NCBI RefSeq assembly: GCF_001468265.1
Contig: NZ_LNRZ01000003.1
Span: 62,001-126,000 of the forward strand
Length of the DNA: 64,000 nt
From: Sphingopyxis sp. H050
Lineage (GTDB): Bacteria > Pseudomonadota > Alphaproteobacteria > Sphingomonadales > Sphingomonadaceae
Direction: 5' to 3'
Each line of letters starts with the position of its first letter. Within the stretch, counting starts at the first letter, position 1. This document shows, in pieces, positions 52,716-63,916 of this stretch. A program made the position numbers and the translations under genes. The notes below the pieces were generated by a model that was given only the letters and a program-made list of their open reading frames with translations, was not told where the DNA came from and did not search any database.

Positions 52716-55700
52716 GTGAAGACAACCCACTATTCCAAGCTGAAGCTCGGCGCCGCGCCGCTCGTCATGGGCATCGCGCTGGCTTCGGCTCCTGCCTATG
52801 CGCAGGACGCCGCTGAGGACAGCGCGACCACGGGCGGCGAAATCGTCGTTACGGGTACGCTGATCCGCAACCCCAACCTCGAACAGTCGACCCCCGTCAA
52901 CGTGACCACGTCGGACGCGATCGAACTGAAGCAGTCGAACGTCGCGGAAGAAGTTCTGCGCGAACTGCCTGGCGTCGTTCCGAACATGGGTTCGGCCGTC
53001 AACAACGGCAACACCGGCGGCTCGTACGTCGACCTTCGCGGCCTCGGCTCGACCCGCAACATCGTCCTGCTGAACGGCAACCGCGTCGCTCCGTCGGATG
53101 TGAACGGCCGCGTCGACCTCAACAACATCCCGCTGGCCCTGATCGAGCGCGTCGACGCGCTGACCGGCGCCGCGGTGACCACCTATGGTGCGGACGCCAT
53201 CACCGGCGTCGTCAACTTCGTCACCAAGCGCGACTTTGCGGGTCTGGAAGTCACGGCTTCGGAACAGATCACCGAACAGGGCGACGGCAACGTCTTCCGC
53301 GTCGACGCGACGATCGGTGCGAATTTCGACGACGGCCGCGGCAACGCGGTTCTCAGCATCGGCTACCAGCAGGCCGACGCCGTCTATCAGGGTGCGCGTC
53401 CGTTCTCGGACAACACGCTCGACAGCTATTCGAACACCTTCCTGGGTTCGGGAACCTCGGTTCCGTCGCGCTTCTCTGGCACCCGCCCGCTGATCGCCGG
53501 CACCAACACCCCGAATACCACGCCCGACCCGAACGGCACCGGTAACGGTGGTGTCCGTCAGGTCAACGCAGCCGGCCAGGCTGTCGGCACCTTCGCGACC
53601 TATAACTTCAACCCGTTCAACATCTTCCAGACCCCGTTCGAGCGCTATAACATTTATGGCCAGGCGAACTACGAAGTGTCGGACGCGGTCGAGGTCTATG
53701 CCCGCGGCATCTTCTCGAAGAACAAGGTTTCGACGATCATCGCCCCGTCGGGTTCGTTCGGCGGCACTGTTACCATCAACCTCAACAACCCGTTCCTGCC
53801 TGCGACGCTGCGCAACCAGTTCTGCGCATTCAACACGTCGACGACGAACGGCGTCTACACGCCGCGCTTCACCCCCGCGGAATGCGCCGCAGCGGCGACG
53901 GCCACCGGCCGCACCGACGCGAACTATCGTGAAGTCACGGTTACGCTGAACCGCCGTACGCCGGAAGTCGGCCCGCGTATCAGCGACTACCAGACAACGT
54001 TCTTCGACTATCGCGTCGGCGCCCGTGGCGGCATCACCGACACGATCGACTGGAGCATCGAAGGCGCCTACGGCGAGTCGGAAAATATTCAAACGATCAA
54101 GGGCTACACGCTGCAGTCGCGCTTCCGTCAGGGCTCGCTGGTCAACGGCACGCTCGCCAACCCGGTTTGCCAGGATCCGTCGAACGGCTGCGTTCCGATC
54201 AATCTGTTCGGCCCCGAAGGGTCGATCTCGCCCGCCGCTGCCGACTTCCTTTCGGAAAACAGCTCGACGACCAACCGGACTTCGCTCGCTCAAGCGCGCG
54301 CGATCATTTCGGGCGACCTCGGCTTTACTTCGCCGGGCGCCGTGCAGCCGATCGGCTTCGCGATCGGTGGCGAATACCGCAAGTATAAGGCGCAGCAGGC
54401 GTCGGATCTTCTCGCCAAGACCCCGGGTGAACTCGGCGGCGCCGGCGGTGCGGCTCCGGACATCGATGGTGGCTATGACGTCTATGAGGCTTATGCCGAA
54501 ATCGTCGCACCGCTGATCGAAGACAAGCCCTTCTTCGAAAGCCTGACCCTCGAAGCCGGTATCCGTTATTCGGATTACAGCATTCAGGGTGCCGGTGGGT
54601 ACAACACCACCACCTGGAAGGCTGGCGGCAGCTGGGAGCCGGGCGCTGGCGTCAAGTTCCGCGGCAACTACAGCCATGCCGTTCGCGCACCGAACATCGG
54701 CGAACTGTTCACGCCGACTTCGGTTGGCCTGACCAACCTCGGCATCGATCCCTGCGCGGGCGCCGCTCCGGTTGGCAACGCCAACCTGCGCGCGGTCTGT
54801 ATCGCTCAGGGCGCTCCGGCGGGCACGATCGGTTCGATCACCAACCCGACGGCGGCTCAGGCGAACATCACCACCGGTGGTAACCTGAACCTGCAGCCGG
54901 AAAAGGCCAACACCTGGACCCTCGGTCTCGTGTGGCAGCCGGACTTCCTGCCGCGCTTCAACATGTCGGTCGACTATTACAACATCAAGGTCACCGACGT
55001 GCTCGGCACGCCGCTGCCGGGTGACATCATCAACGCCTGCTTCGGTGCCGTTACCGCATCGAGCGCGACAGATCCGGCTTGTACCGCGATCCGTCGTAAC
55101 CCGATCACGGGCGGCCTTGACGGTGACCCGGCAACGACGCCCGGTCTGTTCGGTACCACGAACAACCTGGGTAAGCTGTTCACCGATGGTGTCGACCTGA
55201 TCATGAACTACAATACCGATCTGGGCTTCGCGAGCCTCGACTGGTCGTTCGTCGGTAACTGGACGCACAGCTCGAAGTTCAACTCGAACGCTGCCGACCC
55301 GGCTTCGCTCAACCGCGAGTGCGTCGGCTACTACAGCGTGAACTGCTCGTTCACGGGTTCGATCCAGCCCGAGTTCCAGTTCTCGCAGCGCTTCACGTTC
55401 GGCTTCGACAAGGTCGACCTGTCGCTGCTGTGGCGCTGGCAGGATGCCGTGTCGTTCGAACCGCAGCAGCTGGCTGACGATATCGCGGCTGCCGTTGCGG
55501 CGGGCACCAACCCGGCGACGGGCTGCCCCGATCCGACGGGCACCGACCCCAACGGTTGCGTCGTCGATCCGCAGTTCCGCAAGATCAAGGCGGCGCACTA
55601 TTTCGACCTCACGGCTCGCTTCAACGTCAGCGAGAACCTCACCTTCACGGCGACGGTTCAGAACCTGCTCGACAAGAAGCCGCCGATCGTCGGCAACACG

Positions 55701-55796
55701 ATCGGTTCGACCACCTACAACAGCGGCAACACCTTCCCGTCGTCCTACGACGCGCTGGGCCGCCGTTATGCGGTGTCGGCGAAGCTGAAGTTCTAG
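52716..55796 (+). CDS. TonB-dependent outer-membrane receptor
   Basis: A 1026-residue receptor. The signal peptide ends PAYAQ; GGEIVVTGTLIRNPN contains the TonB-box-like stretch; the plug follows with VDLRGLGSTRNIVLLNGNRV; the barrel ends in YAVSAKLKF with a C-terminal Phe as outer-membrane proteins require. The codons are richer in GGT, GCT, GTT and CGT than in the neighbours, which suggests high expression. The start is a GTG after AAGGGA; an upstream frame to 52647 is rejected. Such large sphingomonad receptors take up oligosaccharides, peptides or aromatic compounds; the ligand is not evident. Confidence 0.96.
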   Translation: MKTTHYSKLKLGAAPLVMGIALASAPAYAQDAAEDSATTGGEIVVTGTLIRNPNLEQSTPVNVTTSDAIELKQSNVAEEVLRELPGVVPNMGSAVNNGNTGGSYVDLRGLGSTRNIVLLNGNRVAPSDVNGRVDLNNIPLALIERVDALTGAAVTTYGADAITGVVNFVTKRDFAGLEVTASEQITEQGDGNVFRVDATIGANFDDGRGNAVLSIGYQQADAVYQGARPFSDNTLDSYSNTFLGSGTSVPSRFSGTRPLIAGTNTPNTTPDPNGTGNGGVRQVNAAGQAVGTFATYNFNPFNIFQTPFERYNIYGQANYEVSDAVEVYARGIFSKNKVSTIIAPSGSFGGTVTINLNNPFLPATLRNQFCAFNTSTTNGVYTPRFTPAECAAAATATGRTDANYREVTVTLNRRTPEVGPRISDYQTTFFDYRVGARGGITDTIDWSIEGAYGESENIQTIKGYTLQSRFRQGSLVNGTLANPVCQDPSNGCVPINLFGPEGSISPAAADFLSENSSTTNRTSLAQARAIISGDLGFTSPGAVQPIGFAIGGEYRKYKAQQASDLLAKTPGELGGAGGAAPDIDGGYDVYEAYAEIVAPLIEDKPFFESLTLEAGIRYSDYSIQGAGGYNTTTWKAGGSWEPGAGVKFRGNYSHAVRAPNIGELFTPTSVGLTNLGIDPCAGAAPVGNANLRAVCIAQGAPAGTIGSITNPTAAQANITTGGNLNLQPEKANTWTLGLVWQPDFLPRFNMSVDYYNIKVTDVLGTPLPGDIINACFGAVTASSATDPACTAIRRNPITGGLDGDPATTPGLFGTTNNLGKLFTDGVDLIMNYNTDLGFASLDWSFVGNWTHSSKFNSNAADPASLNRECVGYYSVNCSFTGSIQPEFQFSQRFTFGFDKVDLSLLWRWQDAVSFEPQQLADDIAAAVAAGTNPATGCPDPTGTDPNGCVVDPQFRKIKAAHYFDLTARFNVSENLTFTATVQNLLDKKPPIVGNTIGSTTYNSGNTFPSSYDALGRRYAVSAKLKF

Positions 55797-55820
55797 TCGC
55801 TTCACGCTACGGCAAGAATT

Positions 55821-55850
55821 GGGGGCGGACAGCAATGTCCGCCCCTTTTT
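55821..55850 (+). terminator. Rho-independent terminator of the TonB receptor gene
   Basis: GGGGCGGACA-GCAA-TGTCCGCCCC is a perfect 10-pair stem with a GNRA loop, followed by TTTTT, 25 bases after the stop codon. Confidence 0.9.
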
Positions 55851-55887
55851 CTATGGATCGAAAGGGATCGGGCCGAATGGCGTCGGG

Positions 55888-56913
55888 TCAGCCCACGCGG
55901 AGCGGCTGCGGCAGGTCGAGGGGAATGCCGGCCTGTGAGGCGACCGCCTCGGCCCAGGTGGCGACCTGTTCGATCTCTTCGCCATAGGCCGCTTCGGCCG
56001 CGGCCAGATCGCGCTGACGCTCGCCCGCCGCGAAGGGGGCGCCCGACTTGCTGTTCCGCCCGAGCGCCGGATGCCCGCCCAGGTCGGCACGATCGCCCGA
56101 CAGGCCGTAATGGTCGATCGCCGCCCCGAGCGCGGCGACGGGATCGGCGGTCAGTGTTTCGCTGTCGAGCGAGACGATCCGGTCGGGCGCCCAGTCGAGG
56201 AGCGCCGCGAACGCCTGTTGCTGGGTGAGCCAGCCTATCGCGGCGACCTGCAGGTCCGATTGGCGGAAATAGTCGCGCGGCTCGAAGCCGAGCTGGACAT
56301 AGCCGTCGGCAAGATAGCTCTCGAGCAATTCGCGGCACCACAGCCGGCACCACATGCCTTTGCGCGCCACCGACAGCAAAAAGGCGCGGAGCGGCGCATG
56401 GAGCAGGATCGCCCGCGCCTGCGGGCGCAGCATCAGCGCGCCGCGCGCAAGCGGATTGAAAATACTCGAGGGTTTGACGACGACTGCTTCACCCGCCGCG
56501 AAACCGCGCCCAAGCATCGTCAGCGCATCGTCCATCACCCGGCCGTGCACGCGCGGCTCCGCGCCGCGCCGCCGCCAGCCCACCATGTCGTTGAGCAGCA
56601 CCGGCTCGGACAGCGTCGTCGCGCTTCCCCGACGGTCGAGCGCCTGGACGAGCATCGTCGACGCGCAATAGGCCGAATGAAACAGGAAATGGAGCGGGCG
56701 CGTGTCGCCCTCGACCGCCTCGCGGCATTCGGTCCGGCGCAGGACGACCGGCGAATCGTCCGCGCCCAGATGCAGATCGGTCAGGAAGGGAACCGACTGG
56801 CGCGCCGCCCGCGCGACGCGCCGGAAATGAAAAGCGTCATGACCCGGATCATAGCGGTGCGCGAGCCACTCGGCGTCGCGGACGAGGGCGGAAACGGACG
56901 GTGCGACGGTCAT
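55888..56913 (-). CDS. Sulfotransferase-like P-loop protein
   Basis: A 341-residue protein. HFLFHSAYCASTMLVQALDRRG is a PAPS-type P-loop start, and LLHAPLRAFLLSVARKGMWC lies where sulfotransferases bind the 3'-phosphate. The C-terminal LGGHPALGRNSKSGAPF also suits that fold. It is convergent with the TonB receptor and divergent from the hydroxylase-like gene. A receptor, a sulfotransferase-like protein and an Asp/Asn-hydroxylase-like protein recur together in sphingomonads (from memory). The modified molecule is unknown. Confidence 0.72.
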   Translation of the reverse strand: MTVAPSVSALVRDAEWLAHRYDPGHDAFHFRRVARAARQSVPFLTDLHLGADDSPVVLRRTECREAVEGDTRPLHFLFHSAYCASTMLVQALDRRGSATTLSEPVLLNDMVGWRRRGAEPRVHGRVMDDALTMLGRGFAAGEAVVVKPSSIFNPLARGALMLRPQARAILLHAPLRAFLLSVARKGMWCRLWCRELLESYLADGYVQLGFEPRDYFRQSDLQVAAIGWLTQQQAFAALLDWAPDRIVSLDSETLTADPVAALGAAIDHYGLSGDRADLGGHPALGRNSKSGAPFAAGERQRDLAAAEAAYGEEIEQVATWAEAVASQAGIPLDLPQPLRVG

Positions 56914-57069
56914 CAATCGACCTTGCCGACTGCCCCCGCCGATGGCAAGCATGGCGGATCGAGCCGGCCGTCGCGCCGGCCCGGATTCGACGCAAATGGT
57001 TGGGGACGATGCGGGGGCGCAGGGGCATGATGAAATTCCAGGGTTCGCCGGGGCGGCGGACCTGAATCG

Positions 57070-58254
57070 ATGACGAGTTCGGTTCCGCCCGCAGCGGCCG
57101 TCGAAGCCAACCGGCTGGGGATCGCGGCGCTGCAGGCCGGCGACTTCGACGCTGCGGTAACGCATTTCACGGCGGCGATCGCCGCCGACCCGCGATCGGG
57201 CGCGCTCCAGCGCAATCTTGCCTCGGCGTGGCGGGCGCTGGGCGACGAGGCGCGCGAGCTTGCCGCCCTCGACGCCGCGCTGGCGATCGACCGCCGCGAT
57301 CTGATGGCGTGGATCCGCAAGGCCGAACGGCACGAGGCGCAGGGCGACAAGGGCACGGCGCTCGCGGCCTGGAGCGCCGGGGTTGCGCTTGCCGCCCAGC
57401 TCGACCCCGTTCCGCCGGCGCTCGCGCCGTTGCTCGCGCACGGGCAGGCGTTCATCGACGGCGCGACGGGCAGCATGTTCACCGCCGCCTCGGAAGCTTT
57501 CGACGAAATCCGCGGCGCGCTGTCCGAAGGCGAAGTCCGGCGCGGCGAAGCCTTTATCGCGAGCGCACTCGGTCGCCGCCGCATCTATCAGAACGAATGT
57601 GCGGGCGTTTATTACCCATTCCTGCCTGCCGACGAATTCTTCGACCGCGGGCATTTTCCGTGGATGGCGAAGATCGAGGCGCAGACCGATGCGATCCGCG
57701 CCGAGCTCGGCGCCCTGCTCGACGATCCGGGCGAAGCGCTGCGCCCCTATGTGCGGATGGAGGCGGGGACCCCCGATTCGATCTGGACCGGGCTCGACAA
57801 CCGCCTCGACTGGGGGGCGTGCTTCCTGTGGGAATATGGCGTGCCGAACCAGCCGGTCCTCGATCGCTGCCCGGCGACGGCGGCCGCCCTCGCCGCCATT
57901 CCCGGCGCGCATATTCCCGGACGCGCGCCGAGCGCTTTTTTCTCGATGCTCAAACCGCACACGCGCATCCCGCCGCACACCGGCGTCACCAACACGCGTG
58001 CGATCGTCCATCTGCCGCTGATCGTCCCGCCCGGCTGCGGCTTTCGCGTCGGCGGCGAGACGCGCAGCTGGGAAGAGGGCCGGGCCTTCGCCTTCGACGA
58101 CACGATCGAACATGAAGCGTGGAACGACAGCGACGAGCTGCGCGCGGTGCTGATCTTCGACGTGTGGAATCCGCATCTGACCGCGGGCGAGCGCGATCTG
58201 CTCCTGCGCTATTTCGCGTCCGCCGATGCATCGGGCTATGCCGTCCCGCGCTGA
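57070..58254 (+). CDS. TPR plus aspartyl/asparaginyl beta-hydroxylase-type protein
   Basis: A 394-residue protein. The first 130 residues form TPR-like repeats (AALQAGDFDAAVTHFTAAIAADPRSG and relatives). The C-terminal domain has MLKPHTRIPPHTGVTNTRAIVHLPL and WEEGRAFAFDDTIEHEAWNDSDELRAVLIFDVWNP: two His for iron and an Arg for 2-oxoglutarate are visible in the places seen in the AspH family. It would hydroxylate Asp or Asn of a protein or peptide; the target is unknown, but the TonB receptor next door is a candidate by context only. Confidence 0.85.
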   Translation: MTSSVPPAAAVEANRLGIAALQAGDFDAAVTHFTAAIAADPRSGALQRNLASAWRALGDEARELAALDAALAIDRRDLMAWIRKAERHEAQGDKGTALAAWSAGVALAAQLDPVPPALAPLLAHGQAFIDGATGSMFTAASEAFDEIRGALSEGEVRRGEAFIASALGRRRIYQNECAGVYYPFLPADEFFDRGHFPWMAKIEAQTDAIRAELGALLDDPGEALRPYVRMEAGTPDSIWTGLDNRLDWGACFLWEYGVPNQPVLDRCPATAAALAAIPGAHIPGRAPSAFFSMLKPHTRIPPHTGVTNTRAIVHLPLIVPPGCGFRVGGETRSWEEGRAFAFDDTIEHEAWNDSDELRAVLIFDVWNPHLTAGERDLLLRYFASADASGYAVPR

Positions 58255-58373
58255 GGGCGATACCCCCCGGCAGGTGTCTGGCATTGGCCGAAATTCAGCT
58301 TTGCGAAAGCGCGCACCAGCCATATGATGCCGCATCGAGGCTGCGGGCTTGGCCCGCGCTAGGAGGATTTTCG

Positions 58374-58706
58374 ATGACCCGCATTTTATCTGCCCTCGCC
58401 GCCGTGGCGCTTTTGGCTTCGCCGGCCGCTTTCGCCGCCGAAACGACCGCCGCGGTCGACCGCACGCCGCCGCCGAAAACCCCGTCGCTGATGACGCCGA
58501 CCGAGATCAAGGCCTATAACGAAGGGCTGCCGCCGACCCATCCTTATTATATCAAATGCCGCAAATCGGTCGAAATCGGTTCGCTGGTGAAGAAGAATCG
58601 GGTGTGCCACACCAATGCGGACTGGAAGATCGCGCTTGAAAAGGGCGCGACGAGCGCACGTGAAACGGCAGAGGCGATGACGAGCAAGGCCGGCACCTCG
58701 AACTGA
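58374..58706 (+). CDS. Small exported protein, tandem family member 1
   Basis: A 110-residue protein with a signal peptide ending AAFAA. The shared core is MTPTEIKAYNEG...HPYYIKCRK..EIGSLVKKNRVCHTNADW, with Cys62 and Cys78 sixteen residues apart, which could form a disulfide in the periplasm. AGGAGGATTTTCG is a strong ribosome site. Two paralogues follow at 58744 and 59117. A GCGGGC-TTG-GCCCGC hairpin lies just upstream of the ribosome site. No function is known to me. Confidence 0.85.
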   Translation: MTRILSALAAVALLASPAAFAAETTAAVDRTPPPKTPSLMTPTEIKAYNEGLPPTHPYYIKCRKSVEIGSLVKKNRVCHTNADWKIALEKGATSARETAEAMTSKAGTSN

Positions 58707-58743
58707 TCGCTGCCCCGGGTAATTCCCGCCATGGGAGAATTCG

Positions 58744-59103
58744 ATGCTTAGAGCTGCAAGTCTGGGAATTTTGATGACCTTGGCGGCGGCTTCGCCTGCG
58801 CTCGCAAGCGACGCCGCTGAAACGCCGCTTGCCCGCGCGCCGTCGGACATGACGGGTGACGAGATCGCCGCCTACAATGTCGGACGCGCGGCGAATTCGC
58901 CCGACTATATCCGCTGTCGCCGGATCGAACAGATCGGATCGCTGGTGCGGAAGAGCCGCGTCTGCCACACCAACGCCGAATGGCGGCGGATTACCGACAA
59001 GGGCAATCAGGACGCGCGCGACACGCTGGCGAACATCGAACGCGGCCACAGCAATTCGCTGGAACCGGCCGATCAGATCGGTCCGCAAATCCGCCCGCAG
59101 TGA
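58744..59103 (+). CDS. Small exported protein, tandem family member 2
   Basis: A 119-residue protein with a signal peptide ending ALAS. The core reads MTGDEIAAYNVG...SPDYIRCRRIEQIGSLVRKSRVCHTNAEW, with Cys58 and Cys74 at the same spacing as in member 1, and GNQDARDT after it as in member 3. The C-terminal tail (SNSLEPADQIGPQIRPQ) is its own. GGGAGAATTCG precedes the ATG. It begins 37 bases after member 1, probably on the same mRNA. Confidence 0.85.
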   Translation: MLRAASLGILMTLAAASPALASDAAETPLARAPSDMTGDEIAAYNVGRAANSPDYIRCRRIEQIGSLVRKSRVCHTNAEWRRITDKGNQDARDTLANIERGHSNSLEPADQIGPQIRPQ

Positions 59104-59116
59104 AGGGACAGCCGAT

Positions 59117-59452
59117 ATGGTACACCTGATGATCGCATTGGCGATGGCGGCGTCGACAGCGCCGGCCGCAGCTCCCACCGGCACCGAACGCCGGCCGCCG
59201 CTCGACCGGCCGGCGTCGACCATGACCGGCAGCGAGATCAAGGCCTATAATGTCGGCCTGGCGCCGACCCACCCCGATTTCATCAAATGCCGCAAGATCG
59301 AGGAGATCGGATCGCTGGTGAAGAAAGCGCGTGTTTGCCACACCAACGACGAGTGGAAGCAGCTGTGGGTGCAGGGCAACCAGGATTCGCGCGACACGAT
59401 GGACGCCTATGCCAGCAAAGCAGGGGATTGCCGCGCGACCGGCACCTGCTGA
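59117..59452 (+). CDS. Small exported protein, tandem family member 3
   Basis: A 111-residue protein with a short signal peptide (MIALAMAASTAPAAA). The core MTGSEIKAYNVG...HPDFIKCRKIEEIGSLVKKARVCHTNDEW has Cys58 and Cys74; two extra Cys (105 and 111) in AGDCRATGTC distinguish it. AAGGGACAGCCGAT precedes the ATG. It lies 13 bases after member 2, so the three form an operon ending in the hairpin at 59475. Confidence 0.85.
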   Translation: MVHLMIALAMAASTAPAAAPTGTERRPPLDRPASTMTGSEIKAYNVGLAPTHPDFIKCRKIEEIGSLVKKARVCHTNDEWKQLWVQGNQDSRDTMDAYASKAGDCRATGTC

Positions 59453-59474
59453 GACCGGCGGCCTTTGCAAAGGA

Positions 59475-59498
59475 AAGGGCGGCATTTCTGCCGCCCTT
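59475..59498. terminator. Bidirectional terminator between the small-protein array and clpB
   Basis: AAGGGCGGCA-TTTC-TGCCGCCCTT is a perfect 10-pair stem; the minus strand continues with TTTCC. It lies between two converging genes ending at 59452 and 59504. Confidence 0.8.
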
Positions 59499-59503
59499 CA
59501 TGG

Positions 59504-62083
<2,580 letters not shown>

Positions 62084-62109
62084 GGCGAAAGCCCCTTTCT
62101 CGCTGTCAG

Positions 62110-62137
62110 AGATAGTGTTGCCATTTGGCAACACAAG
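62110..62137 (-). promoter_or_regulatory. RpoH-like heat-shock promoter of clpB, with a 20-base palindrome in the spacer
   Basis: On the minus strand CTTG (62137-62134) and ACTATCT (62116-62110) are 17 bases apart, fitting the alphaproteobacterial RpoH pattern CTTG-N17-CYTATNT with one mismatch. GTGTTGCCATTTGGCAACAC at 62115-62134 is a perfect palindrome that overlaps both elements. A repressor site is possible. Confidence 0.6.
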
Positions 62138-62177
62138 GGGCGGGCGGCGGTTGCGGGCGCCGCGGCGTCAGAAAAGA

Positions 62178-62330
62178 TTTCACGCGAAGACGCGAAGACG
62201 CGAAGAGGACGCGCCAGCGGCGAAGCGGCATCTCTTGTACGCGGCGCAAAGGGCCGTAATCATCAAAGAAAAGAGCCTTGCGCCCGGCACTGCCCGTCTT
62301 CGCGCCTTCGCGTCGTCGCGCGCAAAAATT
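62178..62330. repeat. Short direct repeats and inverted GCG-rich element upstream of clpB
   Basis: AAAAGATTTCACGCGAAGACGCGAAGACGCGAAGAGG contains about three ACGCGAAG units; near its other end, CTTCGCGCCTTCGCGTCGTCGCGCGCAAAAATT is a rough inverted partner. Related short pieces occur in the nested repeat at 23.45 kb. The gap 62143-62341 holds no supported gene. Confidence 0.6.
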
Positions 62331-62341
62331 ACGGCTATCCT

Positions 62342-63916
62342 CTACTGCCCATCGCGCGCCAGCTGGTCGAGCAGACGCACGCCAAAACCGGTCATGCCCT
62401 TGGGAACGAGCGGCGAGGCCTTGCTGGCGTCGTTGACACCGGCGATGTCGAGATGCGCCCAAGGCGTCGCTTCATCGACGAAATAGCCGATGACATGCGC
62501 GCCGATGCTCGCGCCCGGCCCCTGGCTCGGCGCGATGTTGCGGATGTCGGCGATGTCCGACTTGATCTTTTCGGCATAATTTTTGTGGAGCGGCATCCGC
62601 CACAATTCCTCGCCGCTGGCGGTGCCCGCGGCGAGCAGCGCGGCGGCGAGCTTTTCGTCGCGCGCGAAGAGGCCGGCATATTGGTCGTCGAGCGCGCCGA
62701 CGATTGCGCCGGTCAGCGTCGCGATGTTGACGATCGCGCGCGGTTTGTACGCCTGCGCGACATATTCATTGGCATCGGCGAGGACGAGGCGGCCTTCGGC
62801 GTCGCTGTTGAGCATCTCGATCGTCTTGCCTGACAGGGTGCGGGTGATGTCGCCGGGGCGCTGGGCATTGCCGTCGGGCATATTCTCGGCGAGCGCGGCG
62901 ACGCCGACGACATGCACCGGCGCGCGCGACTTGGCGAGCGAGACGACCGCGCCCATGACCGAGGCGGCGCCCGACATGTCGCCCTTCATGTCCCACATCC
63001 CCGCGCCGGGCTTCAGCGAGATGCCGCCCGAATCGAAGGTGATGCCCTTGCCGACGAACGCGATCGGCGCGTCGGGGGCGCCGGCGCCGCGATAGCGCAC
63101 CAGCATCAGGCGCGAACCGCGCGGGCTGCCCTGACCGACCCCGACGATCGTCCCCATGCCGAGCTTGCGCATCGCCGCCTCGTCGAGCACCTCGATGCTC
63201 ACACCGGGCGTCCCGGCCAGCGCCTCGCGGACGCGGGCGACGAAGCTCTCGGGATAGATGACGTTCGCGGGCTCGTTGGCGAGGTCACGCGACAGGCGGA
63301 CGCCGTCGGCGAGCGGCTTCCAGCGGTTCTTGTACGCGGCCTCGGCGGCGACGGGGTTCGCGCCGACGAGGGTGACGGCGCCCGTCGGCGGGGCCTTCTT
63401 GTCGACGGTTTTGTAGCGGTCGAAGCGATATTGGCCGAGCGCGAAGCCATAGGCGACGTCGGCGGCGCCGGCATCGCCATAGGCGCCCGCGACGGTGACG
63501 GGGTGCGCTTCGCTCTTCAACTCCTGCGCGGCCTTGCCGCCCGCTTCGGCGAGCGCGAGCGGCGCGGGGGTCGTGCCCGCGCCGACGAGCAGGATGCGCG
63601 ACCAGGCGCCGATGCCGCGGAGCGACAGCGTGCTGCCCGCCTTGCCGTCGAAGCTGGCGGCGGCGACTGCGGCGGCGATCGCCCCCCGCTCGCTTGCGCC
63701 GAGCGCGATGCCGCCCAGCGGCGGCAGCGTCGCATCGGTCATCACGACCACCAGCGCACCGTTTGCGGGCGCGCTGGCGGCAAAGCCGATCGCGCGCTCG
63801 GCGCTGTTCGCGGCCGCGCTCGGGACGACGCCCGATCCGGTGACGGTCTGCGCGTGGGCGGCGGGCGCCAGTGTCAGCGACAGGCAGGCGGCGAGAAGCA
63901 AGCTCTTGGTACGCAT
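62342..63916 (-). CDS. pepA: Leucyl aminopeptidase (M17), exported
   Basis: A 524-residue peptidase with a signal peptide (SLLLAACLSLTLAPAAHAQ), unlike the cytoplasmic PepA of enteric bacteria. VGKGITFDSGGISLKPGAGMWDMKGDMSGAASV supplies the metal-binding Lys, Asp and the catalytic Lys; NSDAEGRLVLADA is the M17 signature (usually NTDAEGRL, here Ser). The ATG at 63916 is chosen for the signal peptide; a longer in-frame start at 63979 is unlikely. It is probably periplasmic. It is divergent from nothing in the window. Confidence 0.93.
   Translation of the reverse strand: MRTKSLLLAACLSLTLAPAAHAQTVTGSGVVPSAAANSAERAIGFAASAPANGALVVVMTDATLPPLGGIALGASERGAIAAAVAAASFDGKAGSTLSLRGIGAWSRILLVGAGTTPAPLALAEAGGKAAQELKSEAHPVTVAGAYGDAGAADVAYGFALGQYRFDRYKTVDKKAPPTGAVTLVGANPVAAEAAYKNRWKPLADGVRLSRDLANEPANVIYPESFVARVREALAGTPGVSIEVLDEAAMRKLGMGTIVGVGQGSPRGSRLMLVRYRGAGAPDAPIAFVGKGITFDSGGISLKPGAGMWDMKGDMSGAASVMGAVVSLAKSRAPVHVVGVAALAENMPDGNAQRPGDITRTLSGKTIEMLNSDAEGRLVLADANEYVAQAYKPRAIVNIATLTGAIVGALDDQYAGLFARDEKLAAALLAAGTASGEELWRMPLHKNYAEKIKSDIADIRNIAPSQGPGASIGAHVIGYFVDEATPWAHLDIAGVNDASKASPLVPKGMTGFGVRLLDQLARDGQ

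Noticed and set aside
62178..62330. Possible CRISPR array from ACGCGAAG repeats
   Set aside because: Units are 8-9 bases and directly adjacent without spacers, and no cas gene is near.
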